DNA from: an uncultured Pedobacter sp.
GTDB taxonomy: Bacteria; Bacteroidota; Bacteroidia; Sphingobacteriales; Sphingobacteriaceae
Assembly: GCF_913776295.1 (NCBI RefSeq)
Contig: NZ_CAJYOJ010000035.1
Span: forward strand, 1-41,449
Reading direction: 5' to 3'
DNA length: 41,449 nt
Shown here: positions 8,038-15,799 of the stretch, piece after piece
How positions within the stretch are numbered: position 1 is the stretch's first letter
Layout: the number at the start of each line of letters is the position of its first letter
Notes under the pieces: generated by a model
Seen by the model: only the letters and a program-made list of their open reading frames with translations
Told to the model about the DNA's origin: nothing
The model's database searches: none
Made by a program: the position numbers and the translations under genes

Positions 8038-10485
8038 ATGAAAACATTATTAACGCTAATGGCATGCCTGGTGGTGTGTGGGGCTTCTTTTGCCCAAAAA
8101 TTAAATAAACTTTCCGGAAAAATTGTAGATGAAAAAACGGTCCCGGTGTCGTTTGCGGTGGTTCGGGTGCTGAATTATCCGGATACCACTATTGCCAAAA
8201 GTGTATCAACTAATATAGACGGTGAGTTTAGCGTCGACGAGTTAAAAAGCGGCGATTATGTTCTCTCCATATCTATGGTAGGTTTTAAAAGCAAAAAAAC
8301 GGATCGCTTTTCAATCAACGAGGATTTAAAATTACCTGCTATTGGTATAGAAAGTCTAACCAAACAGTTAAAAGAAGTAAGCGTTCAGGGCAAGAAACCA
8401 TTTATTGAACACCAGATTGATAAAACGGTACTAAATGTCGAAAATAGCATTACAGCAACAGGTAGCACTGCTTTAGAGGTTTTGGAAAAAGCACCTGGTG
8501 TGCAGATCGACCGGCAGAATGATCAGATTAAGCTGAACAATAAAAACGGAGTGACAGTGATGATCGATGGCAAATCCAATTTCCTTTCCGGTGCCGATAT
8601 TACCACGCTATTGAGTAATATGAGCAGCGATCAGATTGCTACCATTGAGCTGATTACCAACCCATCTGCCAAATATGATGCCGCGGGAAATGCCGGGATC
8701 ATCAACATTAAGCTTAAAAGGAATAAAGCTTTTGGTACAAATGGTACGCTGGCACTAAACACCGGTCAAGGAATTATGCCTGATTCGCCGGGTGATCTAT
8801 TTCGCGCAGGTGTAAATTTAAATTTAAATCACCGCCAGGGCAAATGGAATATTTTTGGAAATGGCGCAATGGTACGCAAAGCCCAGTTTAACAATACGTT
8901 TCTAACCCGTACCACTTTATCGGATGGTTTGGCCAGTTCATTAACACAAAATTTCGACAGGAGAAACAAGGGGGTTGGCTTCCAGGGGAAACTGGGTACA
9001 GATTATTATGCTTCGGAAAAAACGGTTTTTGGGGTCATGTTGGATGCCAATACGGTAACGACTAAACTCAGCAACTTGAGCAATACAAATATCAATGCAA
9101 TGCAAAATGGCACTTCGAGTCTGAATTATATTTTACAGGATGCCAATTCGCATTCGCCGGTGGCCAATTTAACGGCTAATTTTAACATCAAACACGACTT
9201 CGATAAAAAAGGAAAGAGTCTTACTTTCGATATGGATTACTCGCGTTTCAGCAATAAAAAAGATGAAAACTTCCTTGCCAATTATTTAAATGGTAGCGGC
9301 AACCCCACCAACCAAACCACCTTGAGGAACAATACGGATGCAGAAATAAACATTTATGCAGCAAAAACAGATTTTACCTTGCCGATTTCGAAAACGATGA
9401 AACTGGAAACAGGCCTGAAAAGTAGCTATGTAGTTACCCATAACAACTTTATCTCCGAACAGTTGATCGGAGGAATATGGCAGAATGACCTGGGCAAATC
9501 GAACAATTTTGTGTACAAAGAAAACATCAATGCCATTTACGGAAGTTTCTCCAAAGAATGGAAGGTATTTCAGGTTCAGATCGGTTTAAGGGGCGAACAC
9601 ACGCACTCTAATGGTACTTCGGTTACCGACCAAAAACAGGTAAACCGCAATTATTTTTCCTTGTTTCCAACAGTATTTGTAAATCAAAAGATCAGTGAAA
9701 ACCACAATATTCGTTATTCATATGGCAGAAGGGTTGATCGTCCGAATTACCAGCAGTTGAATCCCTTTGTATTTTATATGGATCCACTGGCGGTTGATCA
9801 GGGAAATCCTTATCTTAAACCTCAATTTACGGCTAATTATCAGATCAGTTATAGTTTTAAAGAGCTTTCTTTCTCGTTAAACTATTCTGATACGCGCGAT
9901 ATGATTACGCAGATCAGTAAACAAGACGATGCCACAAGGATTATCAGTGTGATCCGCGAAAACCTGGGGCGCTCGCGGTATTATTCGGCCGATTTATATA
10001 TTCCGGTTAAAGTAACCAAATGGTGGAATATGCAGAATAATATCAGTGTATATTATAACAAATTTAACGATGGCAATATAGAAGGTGCTGCTTATAGCGC
10101 AGGTAAAGCGGCTGTGAACCTTTTTACTTCTGATACCTTTACGCTTCCACAGAACTTTAGTATTGAAGTGAGTGCCTGGTTAAATTCTCCGCGGGTAAAC
10201 GGGGTAGAGCAAACAACCATTTATCAGGGTGCTTTAAATGCCGGGATCCAGAAATCTTTAATGGATAAAAAGCTTAAACTGCGCTTAAGCATGGATGATA
10301 TTTTACTCACTAACCATTGGGAAGGAAAATTGGTTTATCAGAATGTTAACATGAATGTGGTAAACCATTATACCAGCAGAAGAGCAAATTTTAGCATCAG
10401 TTATAACTTTGGAAACCAGAATGTAAAATCGGCCCGATCAAGAAATACCGCTACAGATGATATTAAGAACAGAGCGGGAGGGTAA
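8038..10485 (+). CDS. Outer-membrane beta-barrel receptor (TonB-dependent-receptor-like)
   Basis: 815 residues. The signal peptide is MKTLLTLMACLVVCGASFAQ. A carboxypeptidase-regulatory-like beta-sandwich (about 22-105, LSGKIVDEKTVPVSFAVV, GEFSVDELKSGDYVLSISMVGF) precedes a plug-like region. That region reads LEVLEKAPGVQID...GVTVMIDGKSNFLSGADI...IELITNPSAKYDAAGNAGIINIKLKR. A long barrel follows, with a conserved RRVDRPNYQQLNPF segment. This is the OMP_b-brl_3 type, common in Bacteroidota and often lacking a clear TonB box. The ligand is unknown. After the barrel there is a polar tail of about 20 residues. Transport of an organic ligand or peptide is only a guess. Confidence 0.85.
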   Translation: MKTLLTLMACLVVCGASFAQKLNKLSGKIVDEKTVPVSFAVVRVLNYPDTTIAKSVSTNIDGEFSVDELKSGDYVLSISMVGFKSKKTDRFSINEDLKLPAIGIESLTKQLKEVSVQGKKPFIEHQIDKTVLNVENSITATGSTALEVLEKAPGVQIDRQNDQIKLNNKNGVTVMIDGKSNFLSGADITTLLSNMSSDQIATIELITNPSAKYDAAGNAGIINIKLKRNKAFGTNGTLALNTGQGIMPDSPGDLFRAGVNLNLNHRQGKWNIFGNGAMVRKAQFNNTFLTRTTLSDGLASSLTQNFDRRNKGVGFQGKLGTDYYASEKTVFGVMLDANTVTTKLSNLSNTNINAMQNGTSSLNYILQDANSHSPVANLTANFNIKHDFDKKGKSLTFDMDYSRFSNKKDENFLANYLNGSGNPTNQTTLRNNTDAEINIYAAKTDFTLPISKTMKLETGLKSSYVVTHNNFISEQLIGGIWQNDLGKSNNFVYKENINAIYGSFSKEWKVFQVQIGLRGEHTHSNGTSVTDQKQVNRNYFSLFPTVFVNQKISENHNIRYSYGRRVDRPNYQQLNPFVFYMDPLAVDQGNPYLKPQFTANYQISYSFKELSFSLNYSDTRDMITQISKQDDATRIISVIRENLGRSRYYSADLYIPVKVTKWWNMQNNISVYYNKFNDGNIEGAAYSAGKAAVNLFTSDTFTLPQNFSIEVSAWLNSPRVNGVEQTTIYQGALNAGIQKSLMDKKLKLRLSMDDILLTNHWEGKLVYQNVNMNVVNHYTSRRANFSISYNFGNQNVKSARSRNTATDDIKNRAGG

Positions 10486-10490
10486 GGGAG

Positions 10491-10584
10491 TTTGGAGTTG
10501 GGCGTTCGGAGTCGTGAGTCTGAAGTCTAGGGTCTTGAGTTTTTAGTCCGGAGTCCGGAAAGTCAGAGGTCAGAAGTTTGGGCG
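10491..10584. repeat. Degenerate tandem heptamer-like repeat (GGAGTC/GAAGTC words)
   Basis: Between the receptor stop and the next gene, the words GGAGTTG, GGAGTCG, TGAGTCT, GAAGTCT, TTGAGTT, GGAGTCC and GAGGTCA follow one another at roughly 7-nt steps. Related stretches lie at 13289-13322 and 20648-20682, and inverted at 11091-11126. It is non-coding. The phase drifts, so it is a decayed or actively slipping tandem array. Confidence 0.6.
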
Positions 10585-10609
10585 GTAAAGCCTCAGTTAA
10601 CCAATAACA

Positions 10610-10972
10610 ATGAAAAATATCTTTTACAGTATCGCAATTTTATTTACCGCTTTAAGTTTTGGGTGCCATAGTAGTGGAGGTTATTTATCAGTAAGTACGA
10701 TAGACAACCAGTCTGACTTTAAATTTGAGGCAAATTATGCCGACAGTAAAACGGATAAGCTGGAGAAATATCTTGATAGTGCATTGAACAATGAACTTCC
10801 ATTAGATCAGAATATTGATCTGTTTGTAAACTTAAATGGTAGTGATAAATTTAATCTTAAAGCCAAAAAGGGCTGGCTCGAGATCAACTTTGATAAAAGG
10901 AACAGTACAGCCGCAGGTTATATGAAATTGAAAAAACTTACTGAAGGGATTAAAAAGAAGTTAACGAAGTAG
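10610..10972 (+). CDS. Small predicted lipoprotein of unknown function
   Basis: 120 residues. It has a signal peptide with a plausible lipobox (LSFGC, Cys19). The mature part is HSSGGYLSVSTIDNQSDFKFEANYADSKTDKLEKYLDSALN..., soluble and lysine-rich at the end. I recognise no domain. The pattern of a strand-rich stretch ending in a Lys-rich helix is compatible with a small periplasmic or surface protein. It is flanked on both sides by repeats and seems to stand alone. Confidence 0.6.
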   Translation: MKNIFYSIAILFTALSFGCHSSGGYLSVSTIDNQSDFKFEANYADSKTDKLEKYLDSALNNELPLDQNIDLFVNLNGSDKFNLKAKKGWLEINFDKRNSTAAGYMKLKKLTEGIKKKLTK

Positions 10973-10980
10973 TCGTGTTT

Positions 10981-11023
10981 TAACCGCAAAGGACGCAGAG
11001 ATAAGGCGCAAAGAATGCAAAGC
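10981..11023. repeat. GCAAAG-type short periodic repeat, copy 1
   Basis: TAACCGCAAAGGACGCAGAG is followed by AGGCGCAAAG and ATGCAAAG, with GCAAAG/GCAGAG words spaced about 9-14 nt. A sister copy lies at 13337-13379 with the same TTAACCGCAAAG lead. The rest of the 10973-11182 gap carries an inverted heptamer-type stretch (11091-11126). Confidence 0.55.
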
Positions 11024-11182
11024 CTTGGGGTTATCTTTCGGACCTTCCACTTTTCAACACAGAGTTGCACGATTATTTTTTCGCACATTATCTTCTGACT
11101 TTGGTCTCCCGACTTTCGGACTTAACCTTAAAGCAATCTTTTATGAAGCATTGCAAAAAAAAATACCTATTACATTTACCCA

Positions 11183-11467
11183 TTATTGAATTACAAAAAA
11201 ATCATCCATCAATTCGCCAGCAGTTGTAAAGACCAATTTGTAATAACCAATTTTATTATTGTTTTGATGGACTGTACTTTTAAAAGTTATGGTATTTAAA
11301 TCACCTACTTCAGCCTCAATGTTTTCGGTATCAACTGATATATTTTTATCTGTTATATCTAAAACTTCACAAGTATTTTGATCCAATAGTGATTTAAAAG
11401 ATTGAATGAAAATATGATGGATGTTATGGGCTGCTACAAATTTTTTTATATGTAAATTGTTTGACAT
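11183..11467 (-). CDS. Hypothetical protein, 94 residues
   Basis: The protein starts MSNNLHIKKFVAAHNIHHIFIQSFKSLLDQ and continues as strand-rich sequence ending in GYYKLVFTTAGELMDDFFVIQ. There is no signal peptide or membrane helix. ATG 11467 is chosen over 11482, since the extra residues (MIINE) add nothing. I recognise no family. It is the last of three minus-strand genes (with 11555-12208 and 12279-12800) separated by 70-90 bp. This AT-rich group of unknowns has an accessory look. Confidence 0.5.
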   Translation of the reverse strand: MSNNLHIKKFVAAHNIHHIFIQSFKSLLDQNTCEVLDITDKNISVDTENIEAEVGDLNTITFKSTVHQNNNKIGYYKLVFTTAGELMDDFFVIQ

Positions 11468-11554
11468 TTCATTTATGATCATTACAGGTTAATATTTTCA
11501 TTCGCAATTCACTAAATCTTATATCTGTATTAGCAGTTGCGTTAGATTATACAA

Positions 11555-12208
11555 TTATTTAACAACAATGCTATCAACCCATTTTTCTCTACCGCCTTCA
11601 TTCATCGAAATTATGCTGGCAGATAGATGAATGATATGTTTATTAGGTTCGTAGCTAACTTTTATCTCTGGATAGGTAATTACGTTGTAATATTCCTTTT
11701 GGATTATTTGGTATTCGAAAACAGGTAACCATGCAACAGTTTTATAAATTTCTACACGTTTGCCCCTGTAATCGGAAATGACATTGCCGATGGAATGTTC
11801 CCTATAAATAATACCATTGCTCAATTTTTTTTCTGCATCGGATTCGAAATCTGCGACAATAAATCCTACTCCCAAAATACCAAGTGTACCCGAAAGATAA
11901 CCTATTCCAAAAGTACTTATCATTAAAAAGGTGCCGATAATTTTTAAGAATTTATTCGGCTGAAATTGCGACCACCACAATATAAGCGATAGGCTTAGGT
12001 AGAAACCCGAAACTAATAACCAGTTTAGAGGTACCGATATAGTTGAAACTTTAAAAAGTAAAGCAAGAGTAGTTGAAACAGTTAATGCAATTGAAATGCT
12101 GATCGCCCATTTCCTTGTTTTTGGTTTCCTTTTAGTTAATGCAAAAAAGATTAAGCTTAAAATAGGATAGGTCCAAAGCGCTGTTAAGGTAATAGAAAAT
12201 GGATTCAT
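11555..12208 (-). CDS. Hypothetical inner-membrane protein
   Basis: 217 residues. Four hydrophobic segments lie in the first half (about 7-24, 33-51, 60-80 and 88-118, the last long enough for two passes). A soluble C-terminal domain from about residue 120 is rich in beta strands (IYREHSIGNVISDYRGKRVEIYKTVAWLPVFEYQIIQKEYYN). Family unknown. Gap to the next minus-strand gene upstream is 70 bp. It could be a small sensor- or immunity-like membrane protein, but nothing in the sequence proves that. Confidence 0.6.
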   Translation of the reverse strand: MNPFSITLTALWTYPILSLIFFALTKRKPKTRKWAISISIALTVSTTLALLFKVSTISVPLNWLLVSGFYLSLSLILWWSQFQPNKFLKIIGTFLMISTFGIGYLSGTLGILGVGFIVADFESDAEKKLSNGIIYREHSIGNVISDYRGKRVEIYKTVAWLPVFEYQIIQKEYYNVITYPEIKVSYEPNKHIIHLSASIISMNEGGREKWVDSIVVK

Positions 12209-12278
12209 GGAGCGTTAAGGTTGATTGAGTTATGGTATCATTCCAACGGTGATAAGCGTTAGGCATACCTTGTTTTCT

Positions 12279-12800
12279 TTAGTCATTTATTAAACCAATC
12301 ATTTCGCTAATTCTTCTCTCAGCTTCCTGTTTTGTAATTCCTCCATAATAATCCTGAACAAATTGATGCTCAAAATCCTCATGTGGAATAACTAATGGAC
12401 GATTATTGCCTCGCTGGGTGTAAACTGTTGTAGGAATACTCAATGTGTCCTGGTAACCTGGTATGTTGTTGCATAGCCAACCGAAATAACTTACTTCGTA
12501 GTTTTCGTTGTTAAAATTTTGCTTGTAAGCTTCGAAATTCTTTTCACTTAACGATACCCACAAACCGTATTGCAGGTCTTCACAATGATCGTTAACAGGT
12601 TGGTATAAGGTGCAGCGGATAAATCTGTCAATATCTTCGCCATGCGCTATCGTGCAAAAATCTGAGCTTAAAGTTGCAATAGCTTCTTTATCCTGATCAT
12701 TTAGTTCATTATAATGCATAGGAGAATTGAAAGCCAATGCGGGCCAATCATTATGTATTTCACCACAGGTATGGCATATATAAGTGGAGCGCTGACTCAT
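12279..12800 (-). CDS. DUF2199 domain protein
   Basis: 173 residues from ATG 12800 (a GTG six bases upstream is less likely). The opening YICHTCGEIHNDWPALAFNSPMHYNEL has the CxxC pair and WPALAF-like segment that mark DUF2199. FCTIAHGEDIDRFIRCTLYQPV and YGLWVSLSEKNFEAY follow as in that family. The first Cys pair suggests one bound zinc. DUF2199 has no known function but is often found near toxin/immunity or accessory genes. Cytoplasmic. Confidence 0.78.
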   Translation of the reverse strand: MSQRSTYICHTCGEIHNDWPALAFNSPMHYNELNDQDKEAIATLSSDFCTIAHGEDIDRFIRCTLYQPVNDHCEDLQYGLWVSLSEKNFEAYKQNFNNENYEVSYFGWLCNNIPGYQDTLSIPTTVYTQRGNNRPLVIPHEDFEHQFVQDYYGGITKQEAERRISEMIGLIND

Positions 12801-12977
12801 TAACACATTAATTTAAATTGACTGAAAGATATGCATTATGCGTAACAGTACAAAGCAGTAGATATAGATTATGAAATGATTTTAGAGTTTGATGAGGTCG
12901 ATTTATAGGAGAATTGATCTAGAAATGAACGCTTTGGCTCTCGAACCCAACTTCATCAGACTTGTTTCTTAAGTCAC

Positions 12978-13008
12978 AAAAAACGCCCATACATTTCTGC
13001 ATGAGCGC
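12978..13008 (-). terminator. Rho-independent terminator of the small lipoprotein gene
   Basis: On the minus strand, GCGCTCATGCA (13008-12998), loop GAAA, and TGTATGGGCGT (12993-12983) form an 11-bp stem with three G-U pairs. It runs directly into six T's (12983-12978). It lies 21 bp past the stop codon at 13029. A tetraloop plus U-tract makes this a strong intrinsic terminator. Confidence 0.85.
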
Positions 13009-13028
13009 TAGTTGTTGTTTATTATTTT

Positions 13029-13220
13029 TTAGTGTTTAGCATCAGCTGGCGCATTGGTAGTCGAATCGGCTACTGAATCGGTGCTGGTACTATCCACCAC
13101 CTTATTGGTATCGGTGTATTTATACATGCTGTCGGCATTTTCCTGATCGGCTTTTTTACCACTACATGCTGACAACGCTAAACCAAATGCAGCCATTAAG
13201 ATTATTATTTTCGTTTTCAT
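13029..13220 (-). CDS. Small lipoprotein, 63 residues
   Basis: MKTKIIILMAAFGLALSAC gives a classic lipoprotein signal with Cys19. The mature part (SGKKADQENADSMYKYTDTNKVVDSTSTDSVADSTTNAPADAKH) is low-complexity, Ser/Thr/Asp-rich and probably disordered. Short lipoproteins of this type are common and unexplained in Sphingobacteriaceae. The start at 13220 rather than 13262 is decided by the signal peptide. It has its own strong terminator. Confidence 0.75.
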   Translation of the reverse strand: MKTKIIILMAAFGLALSACSGKKADQENADSMYKYTDTNKVVDSTSTDSVADSTTNAPADAKH

Positions 13221-13336
13221 ATCTGATGTTATTGGTGTATTTATATAATAATCCTTTTCCATTAGAATTGTTTTGGAAATTGTTGAATTAGTCCGGTGTC
13301 GGATGACCGAGGTCGGAAGGTTTAGGCAGCTTTTTT

Positions 13337-13379
13337 AACCGCAAAGAGCGCGAAGAAGGGGGCGCAAAGATCGCAAAGT
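13337..13379. repeat. GCAAAG-type short periodic repeat, copy 2
   Basis: TTAACCGCAAAGAGCGCGAAG, GGGGGCGCAAAG and ATCGCAAAG share the lead and spacing of the copy at 10981-11023, in the same orientation. Confidence 0.55.
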
Positions 13380-13493
13380 TAGGTTGATCTTATATTAAGC
13401 TCCAGTTGTTCGTCATCCGATAGTTATCGGATCTCGCGCATGCGGGAATCTTAATGGTATTACGTTTTATCGCCAAGAGTACGAAGAGTTGAT

Positions 13494-13596
13494 CGTCATC
13501 TCGACTGTAGCGCAGCGGAATGGAGAGATCTTTGAACTATGGTAAAAGATTTTGCTGCGCAGAGCCTTCGGGTTCTCCACTGCGGTCGAAATGACG
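13494..13596. repeat. CGTCAT-family palindromic repeat, copy 2
   Basis: CGTCATCTCGAC at the left end is inverted against GTCGAAATGACG at the right end. An inner GAGAGATC/GGTTCTC pair lies between, over about 103 bp. It has the same architecture as the copy at 7914-8015, with diverged interior. Confidence 0.7.
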
Positions 13597-13885
13597 ATGC
13601 TTTGAGACTATGCTCGCGCAAGTCTTAGTTTGGTTATTAATAATTAACTTGCCTGCTTCGTCCTTGCGAACGGAAGGGCAGGGCAGTTGTGATGGCGTGA
13701 AGCAATCTTGTTAGCAGATATTGAAGGTGATCGTCACCCTGAATTTATTTCAGGGTCTATCCGGTAGTTAATATATCTGTATACAAATTTAATTCTTCTT
13801 TTAGTTTGTTTTTAGCAGCTTAATTACAAATTTTTGCTATATTTATATCGCGAACACAGTTGGGCATGTATTTAATTTTTTTAAA

Positions 13886-14332
13886 ATGCACCTAACAAAA
13901 AATCAAATTACTTTAGCTAAACTGGAGTTTAGTTATCGCAGACTCAAAAGGCCTTTTAATGTAAACCTGGTCCAAAATTCAATTCAATTTTTAAAACAGC
14001 TCCGCGGCAAACCATCATCTGGTAAAGAATGCGATTGGTATGTGCTGTTTGTAAACCAAAACCACGAGGTTTTTTGCTGGCACAAACTCAAGCAACAGGC
14101 CAAACCAATTAACTGCATACAGCAACTGGCGGGCTTGGCTGTTGCCTGTAATGCTTATGGTGTACTGGTGGTAAACTATTGCGATGTGAAAAGCATTAAG
14201 GTTAACCCCCTCGATGAGCTTTTTGTAAGCACCTGTTTTACTACCTGCTCAAAGCTAAACATCGAAATTATTGATTATGTAATCTGTAATGCACAAACGC
14301 ATTATAGTTTTAGAGATGGGTATAGGGATTAA
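13886..14332 (+). CDS. RadC/JAB-like protein with a lost metal site
   Basis: 148 residues. From residue 51 it follows the RadC C-terminal (MPN/JAMM) domain: YVLFVNQNHEVFCWHKL, a helix ending LAVACNAYGVLVVN, then LNIEIIDYVICNAQTHYSFRDG. The last part matches the RadC ending 'lgi.llDHiiv...y.SF...G'. The metal-binding HxHPxG is replaced by NYCDVK (97-102), so both histidines are gone; Asp110 may correspond to the third ligand. Known RadC proteins keep HxH...SxxD. This copy is therefore probably catalytically dead or repurposed. The N-terminus (1-45) lacks RadC's helix-hairpin-helix part. It stands alone, ending in a strong terminator. Confidence 0.65.
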   Translation: MHLTKNQITLAKLEFSYRRLKRPFNVNLVQNSIQFLKQLRGKPSSGKECDWYVLFVNQNHEVFCWHKLKQQAKPINCIQQLAGLAVACNAYGVLVVNYCDVKSIKVNPLDELFVSTCFTTCSKLNIEIIDYVICNAQTHYSFRDGYRD

Positions 14333-14337
14333 AATAC

Positions 14338-14382
14338 TACTGGGCTGTTGAGAGACAGCCCAGTACATGTATGTTTGTTTAT
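14338..14382 (+). terminator. Rho-independent terminator of the RadC-like gene
   Basis: An 11-bp stem formed by T14338 plus ACTGGGCTGT (14339-14348) with ACAGCCCAGT (14355-14364) plus A14365 surrounds the loop TGAGAG. A T-rich tail follows (ATGTATGTTTGTTT). It starts six bases after the stop codon. Confidence 0.75.
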
Positions 14383-14401
14383 AAGTTATTTGTCGGCCAA
14401 T

Positions 14402-14452
14402 CGTCATTGCGAACCGAAGGGTATGGGGATTAAGGTGGCGTGAAGCAATCTC
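14402..14452. repeat. Truncated TTGCGA/GAAGCAATC repeat
   Basis: CGTCATTGCGAACCGAAGGG at one end and GGCGTGAAGCAATCTC at the other closely match the stretch 13659-13709, and the ends match the full palindrome at 19779-19874. The rest of the 14333-14629 gap shows nothing further. Confidence 0.6.
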
Positions 14453-14629
14453 TTAGAATGCGATATCTTATGAAAATTAGCTTATTAAAGGATGAAATTC
14501 GAGGAGGCTTTGTAATGCAACTCGTGGTATCCAAGGTGTCTGAATTTTTATGTTTAGCAATTGAGATTTCATAGGCATATGAGTGCGCTTGCAGAGGATA
14601 ATACCCACTAATATCCATAGTTTGCTAAT

Positions 14630-15139
14630 TCAATCTATTTTTTTAGCAGATGCAATCGCTTCATTTCTTCGTTTTATTTCATCGACTTTTTTATCGATAT
14701 ATTCCCTATTTACTTCTATCTTATTGGCTATATAAGTAAATTTTAATCTTAATTCTGGATCTACAAACCATACGTCAGAATGACTGACATTATATGGTTT
14801 TCCAATTTCTTCTTGGTTTTTTGGAATAGGTGTAAAATTAATTGAGGACACTCCTTCAATCATCTTTATATCTTTTACATTTAAACTTAGTAACTCAAAA
14901 TCGGAATGATTTTTAAAATCGGTTTTACCTGTTTTGTAAGTTAATCCGACGCGAATAATACATTCATCAGGTGAGGTATATTTATCCCAATCTACAGACA
15001 TTCCCCCTTCGAAGGCAAATGCTCCGGCATTAACCATGCCATCTCTAATAAATTGCTTATGGTAGTTTCTATAAAGATTGCAGTTATTTGTAAAATCGCC
15101 GTTTAATATGAGAGTTGTTACTTCAGATTCTGCATCCAT
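14630..15139 (-). CDS. Unknown protein C of the three-gene cassette
   Basis: 169 residues, no signal peptide or membrane helix. The core is NLYRNYHKQFIRDGMVNAGAFAF, then GGMSVDWDKYTSPDECIIR, a strand-rich middle, and TPIPKNQEEIGKPYNVSHSDVW. It ends in a basic helix (NREYIDKKVDEIKRRNEAI). The pattern 'LYR..h......DG...s.AF....lSVdw..y..Pee' recalls a sporadic family of unknown function seen in many phyla; this link is from memory. Its start overlaps the end of the upstream gene by 22 bp, so the two are translationally coupled. Base composition is more AT-rich than the housekeeping genes around it. Confidence 0.65.
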   Translation of the reverse strand: MDAESEVTTLILNGDFTNNCNLYRNYHKQFIRDGMVNAGAFAFEGGMSVDWDKYTSPDECIIRVGLTYKTGKTDFKNHSDFELLSLNVKDIKMIEGVSSINFTPIPKNQEEIGKPYNVSHSDVWFVDPELRLKFTYIANKIEVNREYIDKKVDEIKRRNEAIASAKKID

Positions 15140-15798
15140 TTCATTAAATGTTCATAAACTTTATCAGTGGGGACATTCCCCTTTATTGGAATCTCGTTAT
15201 TTTGTAAATCTCCATAGTAGTGTCCTAATATTCTATTTTGAACATACTTGAAGTTGATAAGCATTCTGGCATTATTTAGTCTCCAAGTAAAATCAATCGA
15301 GCCATCACCTACTGGATCAATAGATGGCGACTGTATTACAAAAAATTTATCATTATAAACAGCTTCAATGTAGTCAGATATACATTTGCAAGCTCTATTA
15401 AACAATATTGGGTCTATAGGACTTGCAATGTCTCCATCCCAACCTTCTTCGAGATCGAGCATATATTTAGCTTCCTCGATAACTATATTGAATGCTTCTA
15501 GTGGTTTGTATCCAAAAGATAGAGTAGTCCAAAAATCTGAATAATTTTTCCCTTTACTTGATTTCCTCGGAAAGGCCTTTGTCCTATCAAATAATTCAAT
15601 TTTATCACCACTTCTAATTTTGAAATAATCGACTTCAGATGGGGAAATGAATTTTATTTGGGTGCTTTCTGCAATAGGTCTTCCGAATTTCTGATGGTCA
15701 TCGTAATTTTCGTTTAGATCATATTTGGGCGCAAAAGGATGTATAGCACAATCTGTACTTTCATCTTTTTTTGTTAATCTTAAAATTTGATTCGACAT
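15118..15798 (-). CDS. Unknown protein B of the three-gene cassette
   Basis: 226 residues, soluble. The recognisable part starts near residue 115: LEEGWDGDIASPIDP, a helix (LFNRACKCISDYIEAVY), VIQSPSIDPVGDGSIDFTWRL, ARMLINFKY and HYYGDL. It closes with VPTDKVYEHLMKWM. A 'GWDG...P..dGsi.leW' order marks a recurring uncharacterised family (from memory). The first 110 residues are specific to this protein. The ATG follows the upstream stop by one base (TAATATG) and is preceded by AGGAG at 15809-15805. That is a real Shine-Dalgarno site, which is unusual in this host and may reflect transfer or coupling. Confidence 0.65.
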   Translation of the reverse strand: MSNQILRLTKKDESTDCAIHPFAPKYDLNENYDDHQKFGRPIAESTQIKFISPSEVDYFKIRSGDKIELFDRTKAFPRKSSKGKNYSDFWTTLSFGYKPLEAFNIVIEEAKYMLDLEEGWDGDIASPIDPILFNRACKCISDYIEAVYNDKFFVIQSPSIDPVGDGSIDFTWRLNNARMLINFKYVQNRILGHYYGDLQNNEIPIKGNVPTDKVYEHLMKWMQNLK

Positions 15799-15799
15799 A

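Larger units (their letters stand above)
13263..13885. other. Gene-free hotspot of six repeat types
   Basis: No gene is seen in these 623 bases. In order they hold a heptamer-type stretch (13289-13322), a GCAAAG-type repeat (13337-13379), and a CGTCAT element carrying the palindrome CCGATAGTTATCGG (13411-13450, palindrome 13417-13430). Next come a full CGTCAT-family inverted repeat (13494-13596), a truncated TTGCGA/GAAGCAATC element (13659-13709), and a CGTCACCCTGAA hairpin (13732-13756). Such packing suggests serial insertion at a safe site. Confidence 0.7.

Noticed and set aside
14430..14618. 62-codon minus-strand frame
   Set aside because: Overlaps the truncated repeat at 14402-14452; random-looking composition.
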